DNA of 64,000 nt from Symbiodinium sp. CCMP2592 (Eukaryota > Sar > Dinophyceae > Suessiales > Symbiodiniaceae). The translations under genes and the position numbers were made by a program. The stretch lies in NCBI GenBank assembly GCA_905221615.1, contig CAJNDT010005501.1:82501-146500 (forward strand). Reading direction: 5' to 3'. The notes beneath the pieces are model-generated. The model made no database searches. It was not told the DNA's origin and was given only the letters and a program-made list of their open reading frames with translations. This document shows, one piece after another, positions 19,800-30,599 of this stretch (positions are counted from its first letter, which is position 1; each line of letters starts with the position of its first letter).

Positions 19800-20860
19800 G
19801 AAGCTCTGAACTTTAACCCCCAATCCCTCAGGGCCAAACCCCAAACCCTGAACACCCCCCAGAAAGCTTCCAAACAACTAAGCCCAAACCCCCCGAAACC
19901 CTAAACCCGAACCCCCTAAGCCCCAAACCCCTAGGCCTTTGTACTTTTTGGAGGCTGACCGGACGAAGCAAAGGCACGTGAGAGCTTCTCCTGGAAAACT
20001 GAAACTGCTAGCCGCAAGAGCGCAAGAGATCCTGAATCATGTAGGGTTTGGGGGCTTTGAGGGGTAGGTTTCTAGGATGATCCTGAATCATTTTGGGTTT
20101 GGGGCTTTGGCGTTAGGGTTTGAGGTTTGGGGCTCAGAGTTTCAGAATTTACCAGCGGATCCAACAATCGACCTGTGGTGTAGGGTTTAAGCGTTTAGGG
20201 CCTTAACAGCTCGAGGTTTTAGTGCTGAGGGTGTCGAGGATCCAGATGTAACGACTGGCGAATCGTCTCTCTTATGCTGAGTGCTCTCGGTTTAGGGTTT
20301 AGGGATGTTTAGGGTGTAGGGTGTAGGGTTCAGGGTTTAGGGGGCTCTCAGCGGTTGGTGTGAGTCGTAGACTGTATGCAGGTAGGCTATGCAGGGCCCC
20401 CTAAAGCCTAAAAACCCTTGAAAGCCCAAACCTGAAACCCTAAACTCAAAACACCAAAAAACGGAATAGCCCATGAGGCTTGAGTGCCTGGGCACCGGGA
20501 GGGTAATCTTGGTGAAACGGTTCATGTCAAGATGAAAGATCATGCAAGCCTACAGGCTGAAAACCTGGTAGCTTTCAGCATCTCCCCTTCTGGAATGGTT
20601 TTGGGTTCAGGATTCCAGCTTCCAGCCCCTATACCATACCGAGCTTGTGACATGATCCGCTATAGGTGCCGTAAAGGAAAAAACCCTGACCCACCCCAAG
20701 GCCCTTACAGCAGACGGGCGAACTTTCAAGAATCGAGGTAATCAAACTGTGAGAACACCGGAGAATGGCTTTATCGGCAGGCTAGCTTGTGCTTCCGGAG
20801 TTCCAACAGCGCAAGCTGTTAGAGACTCAGAATCCCAAGCACACATAGTATTCTACAGAA
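19800..20860. other. Repeat-dominated stretch without a supported gene
   Basis: CCCTAAA-like units at 19790-19940 switch to TTTAGGG-like units at 20040-20345 and back near 20410-20450. A small direct duplication beginning GATCCTGAATCAT occurs near 20030 and 20081. An 85-codon plus ORF at 20484 was not called. Confidence 0.6.
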
Positions 20861-20866
20861 CTATGT

Positions 20867-20967
20867 TTGTGGTTGTGAAAATTATGGTCCATTTTTGGGT
20901 CCCTATTAAGATACGGCACCTAATGTTTAGGGTGCCCAAAATGGGGCCATAATTTTGACAACTACCC
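20867..20967. mobile_element. Palindromic element family B, copy 2
   Basis: Left end diverged (TTGTGGTTGTG), right end GACAACTACCC, interior GATACGGCACCTAATGTTTAG as in the other copies. ATGT flanks both ends (20863-20866, 20968-20971). A non-ATAT duplication shows that a genuine 4-bp duplication occurred. Confidence 0.85.
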
Positions 20968-21577
20968 ATGTATGTTTACCAGGTTCGTTGTACTACGACG
21001 CTGAGGCTCAACATGGCCAACACAAGCCTGCCATCATCGACTTGAAGCCTAAAGTCTAGTGTTTTTTGGGTTTAGGGGTGCAGGATCGTAGGGTGTAAGG
21101 GCTTTGGGCTGTTTAAGGTCTAGGCGCTTGCGGTTGTTCAGGGTTTAAGGGATCAGGGGTTGGAGGTGTTTAGAGTTTAGGGCTTTTAGGGCTGAGGGGT
21201 TTGAGGGTTCAGAGTGAGATCCCAGGAAATCTTGCTTTGGCGCAACAAAACTGTCTTGAGACGAATCGAAGCCTCAGCGAGGATGGGCCCAGCCAGCTTT
21301 GAGCAATGCACAAGTGCTCTATAGTTTAGTGTTTGGGTTTAGGAGTTTGGGATTCAGGATTGGAAACCGTGCAGGCATGTCCTCCATAAGTGTAGGGTTT
21401 AGGCACGCGGGTTGAAGAGTTTTGAGTGAAGTGCTACACTCACCATGGACATCAAGAGGCTTACGGTTTGGAGGCTACGGTCTCAGAGTATACATAATCC
21501 TTGGCACCGAAAAGGCAGCTTACACTCTCGTTTACCGGGTTCACGTTAGGGTCTGAGGCTGAAGTGGTTGGTGGTTC

Positions 21578-21711
21578 GGATCTCGGATACCCTAAGGGTC
21601 CATGTACTGATATAGTATATACATTGGCCTTAATAAAGTACTCACTATATAGGTACATTGGGCTTAAAGTATATACTATTTGGGTACATGGACCCTTAGG
21701 GATAAGGATCC
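21578..21711. mobile_element. Single-copy palindromic element
   Basis: GGATCTCGGATACCCTAAGGG… at the left against …CCCTTAGGGATAAGGATCC at the right. Inner arms carry GGTCCATGTAC and ATATAGTATATAC with their complements. Confidence 0.75.
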
Positions 21712-21786
21712 AATGATCTTCGCTCATCGGCTGTTGCTTACCGTCACGTGCTTTCACACAGGAACCGTGTTCCCCAGTAGCAAGGG

Positions 21787-21902
21787 AAAAACCCTAAACC
21801 CTAAACCCCTACACCCCTAAACCCCTAAACCCTAAACCCCTAAACCCTCTAAACCCTAAACCCCTAAACCCTAAACCCTAAACCCCTAAACCCTAAACCA
21901 GG
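21787..21902. repeat. Interstitial CCCTAAA/CCCCTAAA array
   Basis: About fifteen near-perfect tandem units, mixing 7-mer CCCTAAA and 8-mer CCCCTAAA. Among the cleanest such arrays in the window. Confidence 0.9.
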
Positions 21903-22049
21903 GCAGTACATTTCTCGCCACAAGCTAGAGCCGAAAGGTGTTTGTAACCGGGTGCTGAGGTAATGGGGATGAGAGCACAGTTCTCCAGGAGACACAGTTC
22001 CAGTTTTGGGTTTAGGGTTTAGAGGCAGTGGCACGCCGTAGCCATAGTT

Positions 22050-23270
22050 CAAGACAAGGCTCTAAGATGACAAGCAACCCTCTACGGAGCCCTATTTGTC
22101 CTTCCCTCGCAAGCCTCCGTGGCCCGTTCTGCTCAGTGAATCCTACGCCGTGCTCAGACTATCTGAAGGACAAAGCTGGGCTGTGACACTTTCCGCCAAG
22201 GCTGCTACAGCCTGAGATTCTTGTCTACACATTGACGCGGGATCCTATGACTTTTAATGGAGAGCCCCAACCAACCCTAAACCCTGAACCGTGTGGGTCT
22301 GTCCTCCTCTAGAAATCCTTACAGCAAGGATCGGAGTGCTCGTAATCTCTGAAACTCTCGTATTCAACACATTTTGCATTAAATGATATTGAAGATTCCC
22401 CCTAAACCCTAAACCCTCAACCCTTTCCTGTAGGAGATAAAGGGTTGAGAACCAAGTGTAAATATACCTGTGTAGTTCCGGGAATGCTTCGCTTTAGACG
22501 TGCGTAAAAAACTTTCGGGGCTTAGAGGATTCAAGATTGGTGAAGGGCTTCGCAAGGGTTTGATTGGTTCCTTGATAATAACGTTGTGAATAACAATTTG
22601 GGGCCTAGTTACAGGTTTCGAGCTGTTTGGTAATGGCTCGCAGCAACAGTGCAGGGTTTTCACGGCTTCGGGTCGGCTACAAGTTTCAGGCAAACCTTCG
22701 GAAAGCGCATTATGCTACCCTAGGCGCCCTAGCTTTGCGAAACATCACTTGCCACAACAACGGGGAACTGGAAGTTCGACGACTGATTGTGCTGGTGCTG
22801 CTGCTTCTATGCAAAAACCGTAGTGGAAAACCGCCATGCTTGTCCTACAAGCCACTGAATGCTGAACCACCGCTTTGACTTTGCCATCCTGAACCCTGCG
22901 GCTACCTACGCATGGACGTCCGAGCAGTCTCTCTACAGCTCTAAACCTGGCACCTTAAGCCGCAGTACTTGAAATTAAGACTTCGGGGTATAAGCTTCAG
23001 GGTAGTACTTGCAGTTGGGATCGAGGGTCTGGGGGAGTACATGGTAGTCTAGCCATACAGGGCCTAGGCAGGTTACTATCACGCTTTGATCCCTAAAGCT
23101 TTGAAACCCCAAGCTTCGCAACCTAGCGAGGGCCAGGGTGTTGTTGTCTTGTCGTTGCCCCTTTTTGCTCGTGCCCGCTGTGGCTGGTTCCTAGAATTCG
23201 TTTTGTTGTCCACCCCGGGCGTCCAGAGTGCTTTTCTTTTGGTTTACGCCCCGTTGGCCTCGAGGAAGTA
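22050..23270. other. Mostly unique DNA, no supported gene
   Basis: Only brief CCCTAAA traces (22270, 22400). Several 60-95 codon ORFs overlap on both strands (for example 22627-22878 plus). None has convincing composition or splice context, so none was called. Confidence 0.5.
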
Positions 23271-23274
23271 CACT

Positions 23275-23445
23275 TGCTTTTGCTGTTGCCGCCGGGTCTT
23301 TTCAGACCCGATGTAGCAGGCCAGGCGATTCCTTCTATTGGCTTGCTCCGGCCCCACCGAACCCGGCGAGCCAATAGCTTAACAACAATCGCCTGGCCTA
23401 CTACATCGGGTCTAAAACGACCCGGGGGGGCAACAGCAAAAAAAG
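23275..23445. mobile_element. GC-rich 171-bp palindromic element with 5-bp duplication
   Basis: Outer arms TGCTTTTGCTGTTGCC and GGCAACAGCAAAAAAAG, then GGGTCTTTTCAGACCCGATG and GGCCAGGCGATT with complements, and an inner ATTGGCT/AGCCAAT stem. ACACT flanks both ends (23270-23274, 23446-23450). Composition and duplication length set it apart from the AT-rich families. Confidence 0.8.
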
Positions 23446-23929
23446 ACACTACTTCCCCTCGCGAGGAGGCGGGGCGGGGGTGGGGGGGGGGGGGGGCTCG
23501 GGGCTCAGATTAAAGCAACTGAGGCATCCCTAAACCCTAAACCCTCTAAACCCTAAACCCTAAATCCTAAATACTCTGAACCAACTCTAAACCCTCTAAA
23601 CCCTAAACCCCGTAAAGCTCCGAAATCCCTTACCAGACTCTGCCTTGAACCGTTCTTTCAGCCCTTGTCTCTTTTCATGGGATCCCCATCGCTAAAACCA
23701 CTGCACTCTGCCGAAGGGGATTAGCCGAGCTGTCAGATTCGCAAGATATGACCTGATGGGAGTGTTCACTGGAGCTCTACCTCTGAAGCCAACAAGTACG
23801 TAGTAGCAGGCCACTTCTGAAGTAAAGCCTCGACTGCCATCTTCAACTCGGGTTTAGGCCTTGGCTTTGGGCTTCGGGTTTAATGACCCGATACCCCTAG
23901 TGATATCCTATGATCGAACTGACAGCTGG

Positions 23930-24060
23930 TGAGCGAGAGCATCTGAGATGCTGATCTGCAGGTAGTCTCGCAATGCGCCACGTCAAATTGCGCTGCAGAG
24001 TCGCGAGTCGCATGCTGTTCCAGAGCTGTCGTTCTCGCCGAGACACTCTGGAGATGCTTG
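23930..24060 (-). CDS. Exon-like segment, frame ambiguous
   Basis: Two minus-strand frames are open. One reads RERQLWNSMRLATLQRNLTW, the other KHLQSVSARTTALEQHATRD. The first looks more protein-like. No splice sites could be fixed and no family is recognised. Confidence 0.25.
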
Positions 24061-24231
24061 GAGGACTGCTTTCCACGGGGCTGACGGCACAACGTGCCAT
24101 ACGATAGTTTTCGCTTGAGTCGTTGGCCTGAGGGAGATACGGGGCTTTTTAGAGTTTCGGCTTCCTGCCTTTCCATTACATGGGGTTAGAAAATAAGGCT
24201 TCAGCTTCTGTGCATGTCTTAGGGCAGGCTT

Positions 24232-24345
24232 CTATAGTCGATGGGTACTGCCCTCATACAGTACCAGTCTATAAAAGGCCCGAATATATCTATACTATGA
24301 ATATTATCCAACTGTTACTGAGTGGGGGCAGTACCCAATCTATAG
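24232..24345. mobile_element. Single-copy palindromic element
   Basis: CTATAGTCGATGGGTACTGCCC at the left against GGGCAGTACCCAATCTATAG at the right; AT-rich interior. Confidence 0.65.
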
Positions 24346-25057
24346 CGTATAGCCGTTAGGGTTCCGGATTTTGGGGCTTAAGGCTTTCAGGTTGAAGGCA
24401 GCTGAAGCTGTGGGGCTCTAATATAGGGGCCCGAATCGGGCTTTGGGGTATATTATAGTATAAGTGAGTATATGATGGGGACTATAGTTACATGATACAA
24501 ACCCTAAACCCTAATAACCTACCAGTGGTGATTCACATTTCTTATTTCAGGGCTCGTGAGCTACGGCCAGACGTCATTGCAAGCCATCACCACGGGCTTA
24601 GGGCGGACTTGTCGTTGCATCTGAACTTTTGGTCCCTCTCAACCCTACCTGGACCCTAAAGAACCTGCCTTGTCAGGGCTCCCTATTATGAATTCTTTAT
24701 ATGAACCCTTAAGGAAGTAGTTACTCGAGGTTAAGGTAAGCCCTAAACCTTGACCACGTAACCCAGCACAAGAACTCGAATTGTGCTTTACCCTTTGAGG
24801 GCACATATAGCCCCAGCTAAAGTCGCCTTACAACGAAAACTGTCAACAAGTATTCTGGCTTCCACATTGCGGCCGTCCTTCGTTATGTTGGCAGACACCT
24901 GGGATTGTTGGTGAATGGAGCAAGAAGATTGTCCAAATCAGACGTTCAGCCGGCTTTTCGCCGGCGTGTCCTGAAGAAATCCACCGTTCCGGAAGAGGCT
25001 GTCTTTCTGCTTTGGCACTGCTGGGCACAGTAGGTATAGGGTTCAGGGTTGGTTTAA

Positions 25058-25456
25058 TCAAAAGTTTAACCTCCTCCCCCCAGTTGTGGGCATTTCTGAA
25101 TAGAAATACCAGTAACTCCCAAACCCACCAGCGCTACCCTTTAGAGCGTCCTCTAAGGGGTGTTTTAGAGATCTGATATGTAGATAGCCCGGCTCTAGAA
25201 AAGAGAGCGGGGTGTAGGTGAATCGCTGAGTTTGCTGCTGGAGGGCTTCGAAGCCAGCCATGGCATACTCTGAAACTCTGCAACCCGTAACTAAGACCCA
25301 TGATGCATGAACCTGAAAAAACCTAGGGTGATGAAGGGGTCTCAATAACTCGTATAAACCGTATGCATCCCCCGGAAGTCGTTGAATCGATGGCAGCAGT
25401 GCTTGGCGGCTCGGCTCCGGACAGCTCTGTGGAGTTTTCAATAAAAAGGTGTCCAT
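25058..25456 (-). CDS. 132-codon ORF, possible exon
   Basis: The open frame contains IQRLPGDAYGLYELLRPL and, after an acceptor-like GGGTTGCAG, RVSEYAMAGFEALQQQTQRF. The second part looks coding. The first in-frame start is an ATG at 25456. No family is recognised; part of the ORF may be chance. Confidence 0.3.
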   Translation of the reverse strand: MDTFLLKTPQSCPEPSRQALLPSIQRLPGDAYGLYELLRPLHHPRFFQVHASWVLVTGCRVSEYAMAGFEALQQQTQRFTYTPLSFLEPGYLHIRSLKHPLEDALKGSAGGFGSYWYFYSEMPTTGGRRLNF

Positions 25457-25864
25457 AAGGTTCGATGGAGGGTTTAGGGTTTAGGGATTTGGGTCTATAG
25501 GGTTTAGGGAAGGGTACCATAAGGGTACTTTATCAGCTTACGTAGGGTTCTACGAACCTAATTACGATTTAGGGCCGTTTGGGGTTTGCCCTCTGCCTAA
25601 CGTAGAAGCCCAAGTCGTTCATGATAGAGATGTCGGGACTGCAAGGTAGAACTTTGCGCTTCATGCTGAAGGCTATCTTTCGAAAAGAGGCTTTTTGGGG
25701 TCCGTTTTAGATTTGTAAAAGCATCTCTGTAATCCATCTTAAGGGTAGTGTGAGCGACCGTATATCTTCAAGGTGAGACCTAAACAGAACGCCCCAAAAC
25801 CCCAAACCCGAAGTCCTGAGTCACAACTCCACGGTTGCCACCATTCATATACACAGGTTAATTT

Positions 25865-25926
25865 GAGGCTCCAAAGTAGTTCCGTTTGGGGGTTCGTAAT
25901 CCCAAAAAGGAACTACTTTGAGGCCT
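25865..25926. repeat. Short hairpin
   Basis: CTCCAAAGTAGTTCC and GGAACTACTTTGAGG face each other across a 20-bp loop. A small relative of the palindromic elements. Confidence 0.6.
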
Positions 25927-26091
25927 ATGGGTAATTCCCCACATCCTACATCCTGAATGCAGTGGAACTGGATTCATTCATTGATCGTTGAGGGCTTACG
26001 GGTAAGATGTTGCTTCCAAAGAGCACCGAGCCACCTACCATGCTGGGCAATCGCGGAGCCATGTTCGATGCAACAGGATTTACCCTAAACC

Positions 26092-26160
26092 CTAAACCCC
26101 TAAACCCCTAAACCCTAAACCCTAAACCCCTAAACCATAACCCCTAAACCCTAAAGCCCC
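26092..26160. repeat. CCCTAAA/CCCCTAAA array
   Basis: About nine near-perfect units. More diverged units follow at 26230-26320. Confidence 0.85.
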
Positions 26161-26619
26161 CTAGGCCCTAATTCCCGTGAAGCCTGCACTCTTAAGCTGA
26201 AACATGCGCCAACCGCACCGACCTAGAACTTACCCTATAAACCTTAAACCCTAAAACCCTAAACCCTGAAACCCTAAAAGCCTAATACCCTAAACCCTGA
26301 AACCCTGATTCCTAAACTGCCTCTAACCCCTAGCACCAGCACACTGAGGCCTTGTGGTAAGGCGGTAAGGGTAAAGAACACACAGGCAGGACTGTTGGCT
26401 TGCCTCTTGTTCTGGGCTTGAGGTTTAGGGTTTAGGGTTTCGGGGTTTTAGGGTGTAGGGTTTCGGTGTTAGAGGGTTTAGGGGTTACAGACACCAGAAA
26501 AAACTCCAGACCATGACACTCCAAAACCCTGAACACCACGACCCGAAAGCGCTACTTACAAGTGGAAAACATACCGAAAGGGCTTAGGCCAAGTAGCCTT
26601 CCGGTATCGGATAGATGAG

Positions 26620-26749
26620 TACTTGGAGGGTCATGGGGCTTAGTAAGTGAGCTATAAGTACCTTAAATGGGGTTAAAAGTAATTACAACTTATAACTGTA
26701 GTTACCTTACTTATAACCCCAATTACTAAGTCCCATGACCCTTTAAGTA
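26620..26749. mobile_element. Palindromic element family E, copy 1
   Basis: TACTTGGAGGGTCATGGGG… at the left and …CCCATGACCCTTTAAGTA at the right, with inner CTTAGTAAGT/ACTTACTAAG-like arms. Related to 35242-35374. Confidence 0.75.
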
Positions 26750-26933
26750 GTGAAGCATGTATCTCCGCGTCGAGCAGACTAGTGAGACTTTATGGGATCA
26801 AATGGCCTCTCACTCCAGGAAGAATCGAATTTGATCTAGATGTCCAGTCCTTCGGATCGGGCTGACCAAGAGGATGAACATCTCCTAATTCAACCTTTCT
26901 TCCATCACGTTTGGAAAACTCTTGTAATCATAA

Positions 26934-27005
26934 TAGTACTAATAGCAATAATAGTAATAAAAGTAATAATAGTAACAAACAATGATAATAGTAATAGTAC
27001 TAAGA
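26934..27005. repeat. AAT/AGTAAT microsatellite
   Basis: Imperfect (AATAGTAAT)n tract. Confidence 0.8.
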
Positions 27006-27100
27006 CTAACTAAAAATCTCAAGCATTATCAGGCAGTGCTTGGCTTGAGTTCCATGCAGGATGGGGCACCCTGAGGTCACGGGTTCAAGACTTAAGACTA

Positions 27101-27214
27101 CTAGGCCTAAGAGTAACCTAGGAATAAAAAGGGTGTGCCCTTTTTGGTTTTAAAGGGCTTTATAAGGGAACCTAAACTTTAAAAAAGGGAATAAGGGCCT
27201 ACTCTGGGTCCTAG
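27101..27214. mobile_element. Palindromic element family D, copy 1
   Basis: CTAGGCCTAAGAGTAACC at the left and GGGCCTACTCTGGGTCCTAG at the right, with a central AAAAAGGG…CCCTTTTT hairpin. ACTA flanks both ends. Confidence 0.85.
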
Positions 27215-27575
27215 ACTATGCTTCAGGCCACAGGCCTTGGCTCTGCTGCATTAAGGCCTTAAGGGTTTTTGGTTTAGGGAAGTTTAGGGTTTATGGAACT
27301 TTAAAGGGTTGAACAAAAACAGTGTGCGGTTTGGGTTAAGTTTTGCGAGAGCATGCCTTTTCTCGGTTCGGCGGCTTCGGGAATCGGGGGTTTGTGGCTG
27401 GAGGGTGGGCTGAGCCGGGTTTGGGGTCTAAGTGTAAGGAGTTGAGTGTCTGAGACATAATGGATCTAATTCGCGTTCACGGGGCATACTTACGTACACT
27501 AACACTTGGGGCTCCTGGGTATAAGCCTGGCTACCACGTACAGTACTAACTGTTGAGCCCCGAAGAATCGAGGTA

Positions 27576-27629
27576 AGGAAGCTGCTGAAAGCCCTTTGCG
27601 CGGCCGACGTACCAGTTCCACCGCACCGG
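27576..27629 (-). CDS. Exon-like segment, unknown protein
   Basis: After the acceptor ACTCATGCAG the minus strand reads PVRWNWYVGRAKGFQQL, unusually rich in Trp/Tyr/Arg and coding-like. A longer ORF overlaps in another frame. The 3' end is not fixed. Confidence 0.3.
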
Positions 27630-27699
27630 CTGCATGAGTATTCAAGACTTTCGAGCTTTATGCTGCGGTGTATGCGGCTTGTGCATCTATACATGTATA

Positions 27700-28020
27700 T
27701 ATGCTTGTATACCTATATATGCACACAAGCAGCACCAAGCACGTAAGCATCTGAAAGCACTCATCGCATTAGAAATTAGTCAGGTCACCACACCCTAGGC
27801 GCTAAACCTACAATCCCAAGCCCTGTAAACCCAAAGCCCCCAAGACCGAAAACCCGTGTGAAACCTTTGTACGAAAAAGCCCTCAGAACCTGTTATCCTG
27901 ACGTCCTCGCGGCTTTTCTCTATGGTGACAGTATTCCTGATCCCTAAATCATGTACACCGCTAATGTAGCGATTAAACTGTGCGAGAAAAAACACCGCAG
28001 ATTCTGGGACCCAATCTGGC
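27700..28020 (-). CDS. Possible exon, unknown protein
   Basis: The frame ending at 27795 has an N-terminal part around WVPESAVFFLAQFNRYISGV and then KSREDVRITGSEGFFVQRFH. An acceptor-like GTTGCCAG lies at its start near 28015. The last 20 codons run into telomere-like DNA and are unlikely to be real. Confidence 0.25.
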
Positions 28021-28029
28021 AACCCACTC

Positions 28030-30285
28030 TCGAATTAGTTCGGGACCTGACCAAGTGAGATGTACGGCTGCAGGTTTAGGGCTTGAGGCTTTGGAGTTTA
28101 GGGTTCAAGGTTGAAGTTTTCGAGCTAAAGGTTAGCAAAAATCATGATCATAATAAAAAGTACAGGTCGTCGAACATGCACCCGAAACTATTTTCGAATA
28201 GTGCGGGGTCCCTGAATGAAGCCCTAAAGCCCTTACAAAGTCCTACGCTCTTGCAGAGACCCATGAATAGCTTCTACAAACCTTCCGAAACATCGCAAGA
28301 CCCTGATAGAGCCCGGTGCAGAGCCCTGCAACTCCCCTAAATAGCAATTTAGGGTTTAGGATTTAGGGTTCTAATGATTGAGACCCTGATATGGTGGAGT
28401 CCGGGGTCGTAGGTAGAGGTCCAGCCTACAGCTCAAATTCTATCTGAGAGAACCTCCTCCAAAACGTCCAAAAACTTAAAACAGGAAAACCCAAAACCCC
28501 AAAACCCTAAACCAAAAACGCTAAACCCGAAACCATGAATCGAGACGAGGCGCTGTGGGTCACAGCACAGACCTCGCGACCTGGGTCTGGTTTTCGGCTT
28601 CAGGCTACAAGGGGGGATTAGGGTTTAGGGTTGCTACAGGTTCATGGAGTTGTTACGGAGAGGGTTGGGGCACGTTAGTGGTTTTAAGTTTAATTCGGGA
28701 TTTCCGTGTTTGGGGTCTCGGGGGATATGATTTTTAGGCCCTTTACAAAGAAGTTTGGTTTTACCTGGGCCCCAAAAGTATGTAGAATAGTACCCTTTTA
28801 TAAGTTTTGGGCCATTGTTATACCTACTTTGGGGGGTCTAGGTAGGCAAAGGCTAAGCATCTCGGGAAGGACTTGACCCAGATGTAGAACCCAAAGGCGC
28901 CTGACTGATAAACCCCCTAAACCCTAAACTCTAAACCGGCCTCTCCCTTAGCAAGGATTGTAGCCGAGATCCTCATATCAGCGCCTTGCAGGGATAGGGG
29001 TCTATAAGTTTACAGTAAGGCTGACCCCCAAAGCACTATGATTTCATACCCCCAAGGCACTATGATTTCATACCTCCTGGTCCCTGACCTGCAGAGTCTA
29101 GGGTTTAGAGTGGCTATAGCGAATTAATACGCTGCTGCTGTACAGCGATTTGACATCAACCCGGATCTTTTCTGTTAGTGTCGAGAATACGGACCTCCAG
29201 CATGGACCCGACTCTAATCTTTCAAGAACGACGCCTGATTTTCAGAAAACACCCAGGAAAGAACCATTCAGAACCATCTCAAAACCCTTCAAAAATGCCC
29301 TTCGTAAGCCCACTCGTTCCGAACCCCATCATCGAGCATGGAAACAATTAGTGGAAATGATGCAAGCAACCTCACTGTAAAAAACAACTTGGTTCTCCTC
29401 AAACGGTTTCACATGTAAACATCGACCATCTCTAACTATTGCCAATACTTAATTTGTCGGAAACTCACACTGCCAGGCTGAGGATTGCATTAGGAGTGTA
29501 GGGTTTAGGGGCAAGGGGTTGGGGATAGGTTCGGGGAGTGTTGGGTTTAGGGTTTGGGGGTTTGGGTTTAGGGTTGTTGGACAAAGTTTCACCGACTGGA
29601 TGAATGCTTCAGAGCACTTTCTCCTGTTTTCTGTCTGAAATATAAGCCCGGATTTTGTAAACCTCGAACTCTGCACCCGAATTGACGAGTCCTGAGCCCC
29701 TAAACCCAGACGGCGAAACTTGAAACCCCCAACGCTAGAACCCAGACCTAGAATCAAACATCCAAAACCCTGAATTTCCAACCGAAAACCCTAAAGCTCT
29801 AAATCCCTGAACACCAGCTCCCGAAACAACAACCAATGCAAACCCCTTATGGTTTAGGGTTAAGGGACCTACTAGCCCTGAGCTCAAACAACAAAAAATA
29901 AAAAACTTTTGGGGCAAAACCATCGACACTCTTTTTGAACATCCAATTGCAGGCAAGGCAACTTGATCGCAGGCTCCAGGAATCCTTTCGAAAGTCAAAG
30001 CCGTCCTGCTTTGAATAATTACAGGGGTTGAGGGTTTAGGGATGTTTAGGGCTTTGGGGATTTAAATGTGGGTTTGATGTGTTGGAGCTTAGGGTTTAGG
30101 GTGTACGGATGCATAGACGTCGTTCTCCCGAGGTACTCAGGTACTGTTCTGAGGCTTCAAAACAACATAACCTCCTGTCAGAGCATCAATGTCCCACCGG
30201 TAATGGCCGGTAGACAGACGGATTTCGGATGAAGGTCGCGATTCTTCATTGCTTGAGACAATCAGATACAAGATGTGGATACTTA
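28030..30285. other. Telomere-like repeats and unique DNA, no supported gene
   Basis: Besides the family A copy at 28762, this holds TTTAGGG-like units at 28335-28360, 29500-29575 and 30040-30090, CCCTAAA-like units at 28490-28530 and 28910-28935, and a tandem pair of a 24-bp unit around CACTATGATTTCATA at 29025-29072. ORFs of 60-110 codons are not convincing. Confidence 0.55.
28762..28844. mobile_element. Palindromic element family A, copy 2
   Basis: CCTGGGCCCCAAAAGTATG… to …TTTGGGGGGTCTAGG, with TA on both flanks, consistent with a TA target duplication. Confidence 0.85.
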
Positions 30286-30289
30286 GACC

Positions 30290-30500
30290 TCAAGACTTTT
30301 TCAACTCTTCGGATCCCGAAGCTGAGACGGCTTGCGCTCCTTCAGCACATGGAGCAAAAACTGCAGACCTAATCTCGACGAAGTGCGCCGGGGTGAGGCC
30401 CGGGGGTTTACGCCAACTGGGATCGCGGAAGGCGACAAGGGCTCCAAACTCAAACTGTATATTGCGAAACAACCAGTGGACTTGTGCAAAAAGACGCGCA
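30290..30500 (-). CDS. Terminal exon, unknown protein
   Basis: Acceptor CTGACAG at 30501-30503, one split base, then 69 codons and TGA at 30290-30292. The sequence runs through ARLFAQVHWLFRNIQFEF, VAFRDPSWRKPPGLTPAHFV and a Glu/Ser-rich tail ending ELKKS. Composition is convincingly coding. The first third faintly recalls ubiquitin-protease folds but I would not assign a family. Upstream exons were not found. Confidence 0.45.
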
Positions 30501-30599
30501 CTGTCAGTCTCAGCAGATGACCAGCGCTAGCTGGTGCTGACGTACCACCCCAAAGGGTCCTAGGCATCTCCTTGGACGGTTCGGGATCCAAACCCACTA

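Noticed and set aside
27070..27100. GGGTTCAAGAC stretch as a tRNA T-arm
   Set aside because: No acceptor stem, D-arm or anticodon arm could be folded around it. No other tRNA, 5S or snRNA candidate was convincing.
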